Positions 21,113 to 31,143 of a stretch of DNA of 64,000 nucleotides are shown here, in pieces. The first letter of the stretch is position 1. Every line of letters starts with the position of its first letter. The stretch is from Tetraselmis striata (taxonomy: Eukaryota; Chlorophyta; Chlorodendrophyceae; Chlorodendrales; Chlorodendraceae), in the NCBI GenBank assembly GCA_006384855.1, contig VCJN01001342.1, positions 62,001 through 126,000 on the forward strand. The letters run 5' to 3'. The notes under the pieces were generated by a model. The model was not told the origin of the DNA, searched no databases, and saw only the letters and a list, made by a program, of their open reading frames with translations. Both the position numbers and the translations under genes were made by a program.

Positions 21113-24100
21113 TCAGGTGGCAAGGGCTGACTGCGACGTGTTCCGGCTCAGGCTCGTTTGGCTCGCCGGCGACGCGGTTCCGCTGGCGGCCGACGCGCTC
21201 GCTTTGCCGAGCTCCACCTTGGAGGCCCTCGCGGCAAAGTTGAGCGAGCAGAGCGTCTCGCCCGCATTGGTGGACGCCGGGGAGCAGTTGACAAACATAA
21301 GGACCTTGGAGTTGCCGCCCAGCGAGTCCTGCAGCAGGTGCGTGAGCTTGGAGTTCCGGTACGGGATGTGCTTGGAGCGCTGCTGCAGCGCGGCGATCAC
21401 GTCGCCCAGGGAGCTCAGGCTCTTGTTGATGTTCTGCGCCTCCTTGAGCCGATCGCCCGTGGCGCCCGTCTTGCTCAGCCTCTCGCTTCCGGCGAGGTCG
21501 ACGAGGTGGAGCTTTCCGGTGGTCTTTGCCCCACTGGCCCTGGACCGTGAGGGACGTGTCAGCTCGGGCTCACACTTGGGCTACTGAAGCACCCGAGTTA
21601 TCAGGGTGGCAATCACAGGAATGCAACCAAGTACCAGGGGCTCGCGGCAATCGTACCTGTTGGCGCATGTGACGTAGACGGAGAGGACCAGGTGAGACCG
21701 TGATGAGTGTTCGTTCATGTTGGTGGCAAAGGTCGAGCGGTTGGACTGCAGTGCCGGCATCCCGAGCGTTAGTGTCTGGGCGGTGTGCATTGACAAGATG
21801 GCACGAACCCCGCAGTCATTTCACCGCGGGGGGGGGGGGGGGGGAGGGGATGTATGCACACCTTGCCCGTCTGGAGGGTGGCCTGCACCGCCGTCATGTC
21901 CGCCACCTCGCGGATGGAGAGGCCATCTACCGGCGACAGACCCTCCCACTGCGCGCGCACAGTGAGGCTCTCCCTCGCGCCGGACAGCAGGTCCTTCACG
22001 TCCTCGTTGTAGATCTCCAGGACGCTGGTGGAGACGCTGATGTCGAAGTCCTCGGCCCGGGCGGTGGCGAGGTCGAACAGCTCTTGCAGGGCGCGCGTGT
22101 TGACGCCGGGATCGGACGGCGGCCCCTGTTGACGCAGCCAAGACCCACACTGAGGCACAAGGTAGGCCCCGAGCAAGCATGCCGTCCTGCGCAATGGCAA
22201 CGCAGCCTACTTGCGCCCCGGCTACCCAAGCATGCCGCCCTTTGACGCCTTGATGGCAGCAGGGGCGCGCACCTCCATGGTGTGCGTCTTTCCGGAGCCA
22301 GTCTGGCCGTAGGCCATGATGCAGCAGTTGTAGCCATCGATGACGCTGGTCACCAGAGAGCTGACCTCACTGCCAACATCATGGCACAAGTTTGACTCAG
22401 CCAGGGGGAGCACATGAAGGCAGTGTCAATATGCCCCCCCCCCCCCCACCCACACACACACACCCGGCCTGCGTGCGAGGCAGGAGGGTCCTGGCAGGCA
22501 GTACCTGTAGACGCTCTCTTGCGAGTCGCCGGCGTCAAAGCAGCGGTTGAACTCGAACTCCTTCTCGGCGCCCTTCTCGGTGAGCAGCTGGATGCACTGT
22601 TCGTCCACCACCGTGATGGCGGACTGCGCCGCGTCGGCCTGCTCCTTGGAGCTCAGCGGCCGCACTCGGCACAGCACCCTGATGTTCCCCTTCAGCTCGA
22701 TCAGCTGCGCAAGACAGCGCACACTGGTCAGTGTCTCTGCGCTGTGAGGGCATGTGATGCTGCGCGGAAGGAGTCGTTTGTCTAGATGCCGTTCTCAGGC
22801 TTCAGTTTCGATGCATCTACATCCCCATCTACATACACACCAACACCTACGTATGCATATACATTTGACCCCTCTACAGGAAGCAACACTACACTGCTCG
22901 TACCTGGTTGTGCAGCGCCTTCCGCCTCTCGTGCTCCTTCCGCCACTTGTCCTTGGCCGCGTCCGCCGCGGCAACCGCCTGCGCCAGCTCTGCCGCAAAC
23001 CTCCGGCGCGCCTCCTCCTGCGCGGCGCCCTCGATCTTCTTCTGCAGGGAGGCCGCGCCGTGCAGGGCCCGCTCCATGAGCACCCCCCAGCCGTCAGGCG
23101 ACACCATCTCCGCAAAGGCCTCCGCGTCGGCGGTCACTGCGTGCTGAAGCTTCTTCAGCTTCTTCATGTGATGGTGGACCTCCTTCTTGCAGGCCGCCGA
23201 CGCCTGCAATGCGGCACAACCAGGTATCAGCCAGCCAGAGCCGTTGGGGGTCGACGTTGCGCCGATGGCACAGTCAGTCTGATAGATTGGCAGTGGGAGC
23301 CACAGGGCCCCATGTTTAAGTACTGCGCCGGAACTAAAATTGCAATAACCGGCGTTACGGCCATGCGCCAGCATTGCGCCTGAAAGGCCGGAACATTATA
23401 CATGTATACGTGGAGTTGCAGCCCGGCGACGAGCATACGCTCCGGGCAGCAGCCAGCGGCGGCGGCCCGTGAGTTGTAACATCCTGTAATGTTCCGGTAA
23501 CGCCGGTTTTCTTTCAGAAATGGGGGCCAATGTGGGGCCGTACGTGGCTCCCATTACCAATACCTAGGGCTGACAGTAGCGGCGCGAGGGGCAACATCAC
23601 GAGCAGATCCCCCGCGATTGCTCATCAACGTTTTGTCGCCCCGAAATGGGGCAAGCCGGTGAAGTGGTGCAAACGGAAGCAGCGCACCTCCGCCCGATTT
23701 GCTCCCGCCTTGGCTTCCTTGTCCTGCACATAGTGGGCACCCATCATGTCAGAGCTCAGCCGCAACAAGACACGCGTGCCCGTAGCGGCAGCGGGCGTCG
23801 GCGAGAGTCCAGGCGGGCAGGCGCGCACCTGCAGCAGGCCGTCCATCATCCCAATGGTGTTCTTCTGCGCCTCCAGCTGCGCCGTCAGCTCCTGGATCTG
23901 CTCGTCCTTCCTCGCCAGCGCCGCCTGCGTGTCGGCCGCGCTGGCGGGCGGCGTGCTGGACAGCGCCTCAAGACGCTGCTGCAGCCGCTGCAGGTCCGAC
24001 TCCGCCTGCTTGTGCTGCTCCGCCAGGCGCTGCATGTCCAGGTCAGCCTGGTCGGCATCGCGGTCCGCGCTCTCCACCTCTTTCTGCGTGGAGGAAGCAG

Positions 24101-24401
24101 CAGCCAATGAGTCGCCGACAACGAAAGTTGAAATCCGTCACCGCGCGGGCAGGGCAGCAGAGGGCAGCAGCGTGTATCAGCCACCCCACTCGGGCCTGGC
24201 GCACCTGCAGCTCCGAGATCGTCCGGTCCTTCACCTGCAGCTGGGCGCTCAGCTTCTCGCACTCCTCCTTCCAGAAGCCCGGCCCCTGGGAGCTGACGCT
24301 GTCGTAGACGGCCTTGCCCTGGGGCGCACCGGCACGCGCTGCCGCCAGCTCTTTCTGCAGCTGCTGCACCACTGTCGGGGAGCCCTGGCGCGAGGAGGGG
24401 C

Positions 24402-24432
<31 letters not shown>

Positions 24433-26573
24433 TGATTTTAAAAGTGAGACGCCCTCCAATGCCGCCTCGCACCGTGCAAGATCGACTTTCAAATGGGGAA
24501 ATTGACAGAACGGTGACAGGTAAGGGGCATCCGCGTTGGACAAACGAGCCTGAGGGCAATGCGCCCTTCAGAAACAGGCGGGCCGATGCGGCTTTAGAGC
24601 ACCATAAGCAAAATGTATGTGTCTCATGTGGTCGAAAAGCGCCTCTACGTCCTAGTCACTCCGACGGCGGGGCACGACCCCCCTCCCTCATTCGTTGACA
24701 GCTCCCGAGCGCAGCACTGGTACACGTGCCGTTTAGACACATACAGAAGCATACAGGCGCCGACTGGGCCATGAGGCCACTGCGAATGAGAACCCGGCCT
24801 ACCTGCCACAGTTCGAAGGCAGATGAAACGATAACGGAACTACACGGAACGTCTGTGCAGTTTGCACAAAAGCCCAAATGGATCTGCATTGCAGGGGTTC
24901 CAATAGGTGTGTCCGGACCCGCGATTACCCTGTAATGGTGCAGGTTGCATGCGGCCCCAGCTTGAGCGTTAACTATTAGGTTCTTATTGGCGTGTCAGCA
25001 CCGGCGGTGCTTGTCCCAGCGCCCTGTGCCGCATCTCCCTGCCGGCATGTGGGCGAGCGCCCAAACGGCAGTTTCGCGACAAAATAGAACAGCCTCGTCC
25101 GGTCCGATCCCGAGTTCCTACCCCCGGGCGCTCCTGCCGGCCCTGCCTCACCTGCTGGTACGCCTGCCGCTCCTGGCGGATGGTGTTGAGGTACGCGCAG
25201 GAGCTCTCCCGCAGCGTTGCGATGTAGTCCTCCGCATCCGTCAGCAGCTACGCGCCGCGCACGGCACACGTTAGTGCCGCCAGGTCACTGCTGCGCCAAC
25301 CCAGAGCGTGATGACAGCAGTTTTCATGCCCCCCCCCCCCCCCCCCCCCCCACAACACACACACACACCCACCTGCAGCGCCTTGGAGGTGTCCTGCCCG
25401 GGCTTCCCCTGCGGTGAAGCCGTGGGCGCTGCTGCGGAGGACGGCCGGTGGCCCGCCGCCTGCCGCGCGTGCTGCAGCTGCCGGGTCAGCGTCTCTTTGT
25501 CCTTGGTCAGCTGCGCGTTGACCCTCTTCAGCAGGTCCAGCTGCGTCTGCGCCCGCAGGGAAGCCCCATCCGGCCCGCGGTCAGCACACGCGCCTCCCCC
25601 CATCCTCACAGCCTCAGCCTCGGTACCGCCACACCGACTGCGGGTGCCGGGGCGTTAATACAAGAGCTCCGAGGATAAGAACCTGCCCTGCCTGCCAGGG
25701 GTCAACTACAGATGAAAGTAGCGCGCAGCTGTAGCCGATGCTCTGATATAAAGCTGCGTGCAACCCCAATTCGGGGCCTGTATTGTGAGTGCTGGTAGGT
25801 GCATCGGCGCCCTGCAATGCGTTTGCCCTGCCCTCGTCAGATGTGGCGCGCCCCGCACCTGCAGCTTCCCGCCATCATGGTCTGTGGACACCCTTCGCGA
25901 CGCCGTGGATGCTGCCGGGGAGGTAGGCCCCCAGCTGCCGATGTCGCTGTGCCCAACTGCCACGCATCACACATGCGCAAGTTAGTTCTGCCAAGAGGGG
26001 GTGGAGGAGTGATGCCACACATCTGTACATGCCGCCTTGCCTCGCTGCCTGGGATTTGGGAAGGGCTTCTCACCGGAGCGGGAAGGGGACAAAGGGGCCT
26101 CCGCCCCGTTTTGGTGGTGGTGGCTGTGGAGCTCCGTCTGGACGTCGCCCTCTTCGTCCTCCTCCTCGTCATCATCATCCACCCCGCGGTCGGCGAGCTC
26201 CTCCTCGTCGAATCCCTGCCAGGGGCACACACATATTGAGAGCCTGGGCAGAGTGCTGGGAGAATGAGGTGAAAGTCTGAGGAGGGTGAGGAGGCAGGGA
26301 AGAGAGGGGGGGGACGGGGGTGTAAAAAGAGGGTGTTGCAGTCGCGTGATTCAGTGCGGCGCGCGCACCAGGTCCATGGCTGCCTTCTTCTTGCTCTCGT
26401 CCTTTGACATTGAGCGCTGCAGGGCTTGCGCTCCCATGCTAGGGTCATATTGCTGCCAGCACCATGCGTGCCCCCGAGGGTCAGATGAAGGGGTGACGAT
26501 GCCAAGTGGCACGCTGACGATGCGGGTCATGAGTCCGATACGGGCGAGGACAGCTGAGCGAGGAAGGAGGTTT

Positions 26574-26604
<31 letters not shown>

Positions 26605-26645
26605 GGAGCAAGGCGCACCATCGGACGGGCGAACTGACGAGGCAT
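21113..26645 (-). CDS. kinesin-14, C-terminal motor, 14 exons
   Basis: Minus-end-directed microtubule motor of the kinesin-14 class, about 795 residues. Exons in transcript order: 26645-26619, 26452-26369, 26215-26074, 25911-25859, 25546-25373, 25247-25152, 24384-24205, 24083-23829, 23203-22904, 22704-22505, 22369-22273, 22125-21862, 21745-21657, 21539-21113; phases close throughout. Residues about 40-80 are acidic, and about 100-430 are mostly coiled coil (Gln/Glu/Lys/Leu-rich). The neck ends in [15 protein letters not shown] (about 440-454), the kinesin-14 hallmark directly before the motor. The P-loop GQTGSGKT is at 525-532, switch I NEHSSRSH at about 635-642, switch II DLAGSE at 668-673, and the microtubule-binding [16 protein letters not shown] block follows. 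A Ser/Ala-rich tail of about 30 residues ends the protein. There is no MyTH4-FERM or calmodulin-binding region, so it is not KCBP. The nine-residue first exon is the weakest part. Confidence 0.9.
23286..23561. mobile_element. MITE-like inverted-repeat element in kinesin intron
   Basis: A 276-bp segment with imperfect terminal inverted repeats: left ATTGGCAGTGGGAGCCAC and right, read inverted, ATTGGTAATGGGAGCCAC, followed inside by GGCCCCA blocks on both sides. It has no coding capacity. It lies in the intron between exons 8 and 9 of the kinesin gene. No clear target-site duplication was found. The internal part contains inner complementary words (CCGGAACATTA / TAATGTTCCGG), consistent with a foldback MITE. 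Confidence 0.7.
24775..24905 (-). repeat. dispersed intronic repeat, copy d
   Basis: On the minus strand this reads CCTGCAATGCAGATCC, then TGTAGTTCCGTTATCGTTT, then a CTGTGGCAGGTAGGCCGGGT end with TTCTCATTCGCAG. It matches copies b and c in the kringle kinase introns and lies in the kinesin intron between exons 6 and 7, in the sense orientation. Confidence 0.5.
25655..25775 (-). repeat. dispersed intronic repeat, copy e
   Basis: On the minus strand this reads GGGGTTGCACGCAGC near its start and CTGGCAGGCAGGGCAGGTTC near its end, like copy c. It lies in the kinesin intron between exons 4 and 5, sense orientation. Confidence 0.55.
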
Positions 26646-27689
26646 GGTGGCGAGCGCTGGCACACTCTTTCCTGGTATACTCCTGTATCAAGTGGCCAGG
26701 AGGGTCAGACTGCGGTTCAGCGCACCGAGATCAGGATAGCAGCCTGACCAGTCAACCCCCCCCCCCCCCCCCCCCCCCCCCCCGCCCTCCCAGCGCGTCG
26801 CCCTACACGTCAATCGCGTAGTAGCCGGCTGACACTTGAAGTCGCCATCCACGACGTTCACTCCCGTGTACAACAACAGCAACCCGCGAGGTGCATTAGG
26901 CCCATATTCCGCAAGAACAGGCAGCTATAGCGGACCGTTATCTGGTAGAAGCACAAGCAGCCCGCCGCTGCGCTTTCCCTGACACGCCGAGTGGCGAACG
27001 CAGCCGAGAGAAAGGGGAGAAGAAGGGAGGGGGAGGGAACATTTCAGCAGCGCTGCAGGTCAACGGCCCGCCGCGCCCGTCGTTGCCCTGGCCGGTCGCA
27101 CACACGCACGGGTGAGCGTCCGACCCACAGCACATTCGTTCCCCCGTTGCTAGCGTGCATGACCTTGCTGCCGACGCCGGCCCGTCACTGGATTTCTTGT
27201 GCCAGTCCGCGACGCTCTCACGCTCGAGGATTACTACCGCACCGGTACTACGACCAGCAACGCAGATATCGGTTAGCCCCGTTGCCGACTCTCGCGCGGC
27301 CGTGATGGCTAGGGTGAGCCGGGGCTGACCTGTCTGGCGGGCCGCAAATCGCAGACAAGAGAGCTTCGCGGCCCGTGGGCCAAGTGCTGCTGCAGAACCC
27401 GCAAGCACGCCTCCAGCTCCGGGCTGCCGTCGGGCACTGCTGTCACCGACGGGACGCGCCCCGCCGGATGATACGTTGCTGCCATGCTGAAGGACGAGTC
27501 ATATCCTTTCCTGTCACGGTGGCGCGCAAGCGCGCCGAGGGCGGCGGAACCGAGGGCACCCCCAGTCCCATACGCAGTAAGAATCGCATATATATCGTCT
27601 GTAATTAATCTTTAAATATCGTCTGTATCCCCGTTTGCTGTACGAGTTCCCTGGTCGGTCCGACCATCAAACCCGGGAACTTATGCTGA
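26646..27689. other. kinesin 5' flank, no gene recognised
   Basis: It contains a long C run (about 26,757-26,783). Open frames are short and domain-free. The kinesin promoter is presumably here, but no TATA-like or other specific signal can be supported. Confidence 0.45.
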
Positions 27690-27760
27690 CTAAGGCGCGC
27701 AGTGGTAGAGCGAGTGACTACGAGTATGTAAGTCGGCGGCTCGAGACCGGCCGGGCCGTG
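27690..27760 (+). repeat. tRNA-like sequence (SINE head or tRNA relic)
   Basis: GCGCGCAGTGGTAGAGCG resembles a tRNA D arm with A box, and GGCTCGAGACC 27 bp later resembles a T-arm B box. A weak anticodon-arm hairpin (GACT/AGTC) lies between. The acceptor stem does not pair convincingly, so a functional tRNA is not claimed. Confidence 0.4.
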
Positions 27761-28233
27761 AGAGCTTGGTCGTCACTGCATATTCGTACCGGTGCTGTCT
27801 CATCTCGTAATAAAGACGCAGTGATTCAGTACCGGGCTACGTCGCGAATCGAATGAGGACCTGAAAAATGGGCCAACGTGCGGATAGGCGGGCTGGTCCC
27901 AGCTCTCCTAGGCCGTCTGTCCGGATTAGGAGTATGATCTAAACTAGTTTATGGGGTTTCCCTCCTTGACCTAACCGCTTTTTAGCTACAAGTGCTGCTC
28001 AGTGGTACGGGAACTAGGCATCTGTTGTTGCGCCCTTTTTGGGTGCAGCACGAGTAGACATAAAAACAGCCAGAACAGCTGAGCCTGCCATCTTCCAGTT
28101 TTCGCTGCGTTCCACGCAGCGATGTACAAACTGTCTCGTAACCAGTTGCGAGCAAGGTCACCCCAGGTTGTTCAAGACCACACCCGGCTCGCCTTCCGAG
28201 TGTGATATTCTCGTCCGGACGTCCGTGCGTTAC

Positions 28234-29089
28234 TATGTCAGATGGAGAAGAACCCGTCGCTGAGCCGACGCTAAAGTCGTTGCAAGTAGATGTGCGTGCA
28301 TTAGCTACGGCTGTAGCTCAATTGACGGCTCGTGAGCGTGTTGAAGATGGAGAAGGGGCACATGGCTCTCGCTCCGGGCAGCGCATCGCGGGACAGCCGA
28401 CAGGCAGCGGGGGAGCCGCAGAGCGCCCCGACTTGCTAGAGCTAGCCAAGAGCGGCCATGTCGGAGCAAAATCCGTGAGTGCCGAGGATGACTACCTCGC
28501 GGTGCCAGAATTACTGCAGAGAGCAGAGTCTGGTTATGAGAACGTTCGACCGGCCAGCCGAGTGCCTGGACTCTTTCCCTTGAGCACCGACCTAACGAAC
28601 GAGTACCTCAAGCAGGATGACCGGCGTCTGCCGGCCCAGGAGGAGTATTTGTGGATGTCGTGTTTCGGGGCCCACATGGCCGCGCTTTTTGTGGCTCTCG
28701 ACGAGCTACTGCCCTACGTCCCTGCCACCAACCAGGACTTCACCCCCTACCTCGCGAGAGCTCGGAACCACGCCGAGGCCATCGACAAGGCGTTTCGGTT
28801 TCGTTTGGCCTTCCTGCGGAGGTTAAATGAGATCAAGCGTGTGCACGGGGACCAAGGTGTTCTGGATGTGCTGCGAGCCCAGCATTTTCAGCCTGCTTCG
28901 GAGCATCTGGGTTCCGCGATCTTTGGGGACCTCATGCGGGACTACGAGCGCCGTGTCTTCGAGGCGACCGTTGCCACCAGCGCGAAAGCAACCGCTACTG
29001 CTCGAGTGGTGGCTGCAGCTGCCGGTCGCGGGCGTGGGCGAGGACGTGGCGGTGGACGTGGGCGTGGCCGCGAAGGTGAGCACGATTGA
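28234..29089 (+). CDS. ORF1 protein of YR element 2
   Basis: About 285 residues from the ATG at 28,234. The family is not recognised. The N terminus is acidic with a short Ala/Leu heptad-like stretch; the middle contains YLWMSCFGAHMAALFVALDE and an Arg/Lys-rich helix region; the C terminus is GRGRGRGRGGGRGRGR, an RGG-like basic tail suited to nucleic-acid binding. It precedes the recombinase ORF by about 165 bp. By position it could play the role of the ORF1 (gag-like) protein of DIRS-type elements; this is inference only. Confidence 0.65.
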
Positions 29090-29253
29090 CGGTGTGGGGC
29101 GCCTTTCGTCGGAGCTGCTGGAGCTTTGCGAGGCCACCTTTCGGTGACCGCCGCAAGACGCACCCTTGCAACTCAACGGCGAGATGAGCGCCCCGTGTTA
29201 GGGCCTGACCCCCCCCCCCCCCCACTTTACCGACTTCCTTTAGACCTTCCTCG

Positions 29254-30759
29254 GTGCGGCGCTTCTCACAGCTACAGCCGAGTGCGGCTCAACCATCCGC
29301 ACACCTGCACATGGCGGCTCAACTAACCGCCTCCCCTACCATTCCACCACTGCGTCCGTCGGTTGTTACACTACGTGTTACAACTGGTTCGCAACGACCA
29401 AGTTTCGCGCGGGTACGTTACGCGCGAGACAGGCGCTACGAGCGCGAAGGGCGCGCAGGGCGGCCCTCTTACCTGAACCTAGCCCCGCAAACCCGTACCG
29501 ATGCTACTGCAAACCCGTCCAGCAGCTACCGGCCAACCGCCGGGAATTTAACTGCTGCTGCCGAGTACTTTGCGAACAGTAGTCGTACCGGTGGAACTCT
29601 GTCAGTAAAACGACGCACTTACGTAATTGACGAGCCCGAAGCTGTCGCTCCCTGGGCTGCTTCATTGCGAGCTCGGCTGCAGGACGCGTTCGGCTCAGAC
29701 GAGCTGGGCCAGCGGACGCTCGACCTACTCTCCAGCTCCCTCAGCGCTCAGACACTCAAGAGCTATGCCGGCCGGCTGTCTCAGTTCGCGGAATTCTGCC
29801 ACGACTCCGAGAACATCAGCCCGCTGGAGGCGACTACTGCGACTGTCGTTCGGTACGTTGCCTGGATCGGCGAGCGGGGGCACATCGCCGCTAAGTCACT
29901 GCAACCTTACCTGTCTGCGATCAACACGTTCTTCGAGCTGCACAACCTCGACCCAATCGCCAAGGACAGCCTGCACTTAACTTCAGCAAGGCGTGGGCTG
30001 ATGCTGCGTCAGCGCCGACTGGACGCTGCCTCTTTGCGTGTCCCTCTGCCTGCGGATGTGGCTTACCGCTTCGTCACAAAGGCCGAGCTGATTGTGTCTG
30101 CTCCCTACCCAGAGTACCACCACAACTTCCGAGCCCTCCTGGCCTCGGTTGTCAACTTTATGTTCATTGCCAGGGGCCTTACTGGCGTGTCCTGTCGAGT
30201 GCGAGACGTGCATGTCGACGACTACAACATCACCCTGCAAGTGTACCGCGAGAAAGGTCGCGCTGGCCGACGGGGACCCGACGACCTGCGCGTACTTCTC
30301 CTTCCTGTGTCCGAGCACCCTCGAGTGGCACGTCTCTTGCACCACTTCATCGACAACGTCCAATCTGTCCCCCTGGGTACTGTTGGCTTGGCTACATCAA
30401 ACTTCTGGGCTGTCACTGCGGCCGAGCAGTCAAAACCTTGGACTGCGGCTACAATGTCAGACTGGCTGTCTGCAGCCATCAGTCTAGTCAAGGCTGCCCC
30501 CCCTGCTGGCACTTCCTGGACTTCACACAGTCTTCGCAAGGGCGCTGCCTCTGTAGCGAACGCCATCGGAGTGCCATTGTCCCACATTCGCTACCAAGGC
30601 GGTTGGGCCACTAACTCTGACGTCGTTCTGGACTACATCGACCCCAACGTTCTTCCTTCACCTGGCGCATGGTTCTTCTTTGGACACATCGCCCCCCTCC
30701 GCCACTTCCAAGTCCAACAGGACTCCGCAGCGGTGGCCTTCCCAGTGCCTCCTTCATGA
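29254..30759 (+). CDS. tyrosine recombinase of YR element 2
   Basis: Counterpart of 2176-3801. The first ATG is at 29,311, giving about 482 residues. Visible motifs are ARGLTGVS (catalytic Arg region), HSLRKGAAS (H-x-x-R), QGGWATNS and VLDYIDP (candidate Tyr). These define the tyrosine-recombinase superfamily, members of which resolve or insert circular intermediates in DIRS/PAT and Crypton elements. Confidence 0.85.
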   Translation: MRRFSQLQPSAAQPSAHLHMAAQLTASPTIPPLRPSVVTLRVTTGSQRPSFARVRYARDRRYEREGRAGRPSYLNLAPQTRTDATANPSSSYRPTAGNLTAAAEYFANSSRTGGTLSVKRRTYVIDEPEAVAPWAASLRARLQDAFGSDELGQRTLDLLSSSLSAQTLKSYAGRLSQFAEFCHDSENISPLEATTATVVRYVAWIGERGHIAAKSLQPYLSAINTFFELHNLDPIAKDSLHLTSARRGLMLRQRRLDAASLRVPLPADVAYRFVTKAELIVSAPYPEYHHNFRALLASVVNFMFIARGLTGVSCRVRDVHVDDYNITLQVYREKGRAGRRGPDDLRVLLLPVSEHPRVARLLHHFIDNVQSVPLGTVGLATSNFWAVTAAEQSKPWTAATMSDWLSAAISLVKAAPPAGTSWTSHSLRKGAASVANAIGVPLSHIRYQGGWATNSDVVLDYIDPNVLPSPGAWFFFGHIAPLRHFQVQQDSAAVAFPVPPS

Positions 30760-31143
30760 CTTGGCGCTACCGCTTCTCCGTCAATCCACCGCTCTCTCCG
30801 TTCGCTCAAGACTGGCAAAACCAGACTCAACTTTGAAATGATCTAAACTAGTTTATGGGGTTTCCCTCCTTGACCTAACCGCTTTTTAGCTACAAGTGCT
30901 GCTAAGTGGTACGGGAACTAGGCATCTGTTGTTGCACCCTTTTTGGGTGCAGCACGAGTAGACATAAAAACAGCCAGAACAGCTGAGCCTGCCATCTTCC
31001 AGTTTTCGCTGCGTTCCACGCAGCGCCCCCCCTGACTCCGTTTTCCCTCCACGCTTTCGCTAAACCATCCTGCCAATTTCGGCTCTTGACCGTGTAAAAC
31101 AGCCTGCGCGACCTTTTTGGCAAAACCAGACTCAACTTTGAAA

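Larger units (their letters stand above)
27934..31143 (+). mobile_element. YR (DIRS/PAT-like) element, copy 2
   Basis: This second copy has the same 3.2-kb layout as 964-4185: A1 (27,934), a first ORF ending in a Gly/Arg-rich tail (from 28,234), a tyrosine-recombinase ORF (to 30,759), B1, A2 (30,838-31,025) and B2 ending at 31,143. Both reading frames look whole. As in copy 1, no reverse transcriptase or RNase H lies inside. The two copies differ by scattered substitutions and share exactly the same boundaries, so the RT-less structure has itself been propagated. Their high similarity suggests a recently active family. Confidence 0.82.

Noticed and set aside
21113-26645. Kinesin identified as KCBP or a plus-end kinesin
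   Set aside because: The motor is C-terminal with a kinesin-14 neck, and no MyTH4-FERM or calmodulin-binding segment is present.
27690-27760. Functional tRNA gene
   Set aside because: A and B boxes are present but the acceptor stem does not pair and the anticodon arm is irregular.
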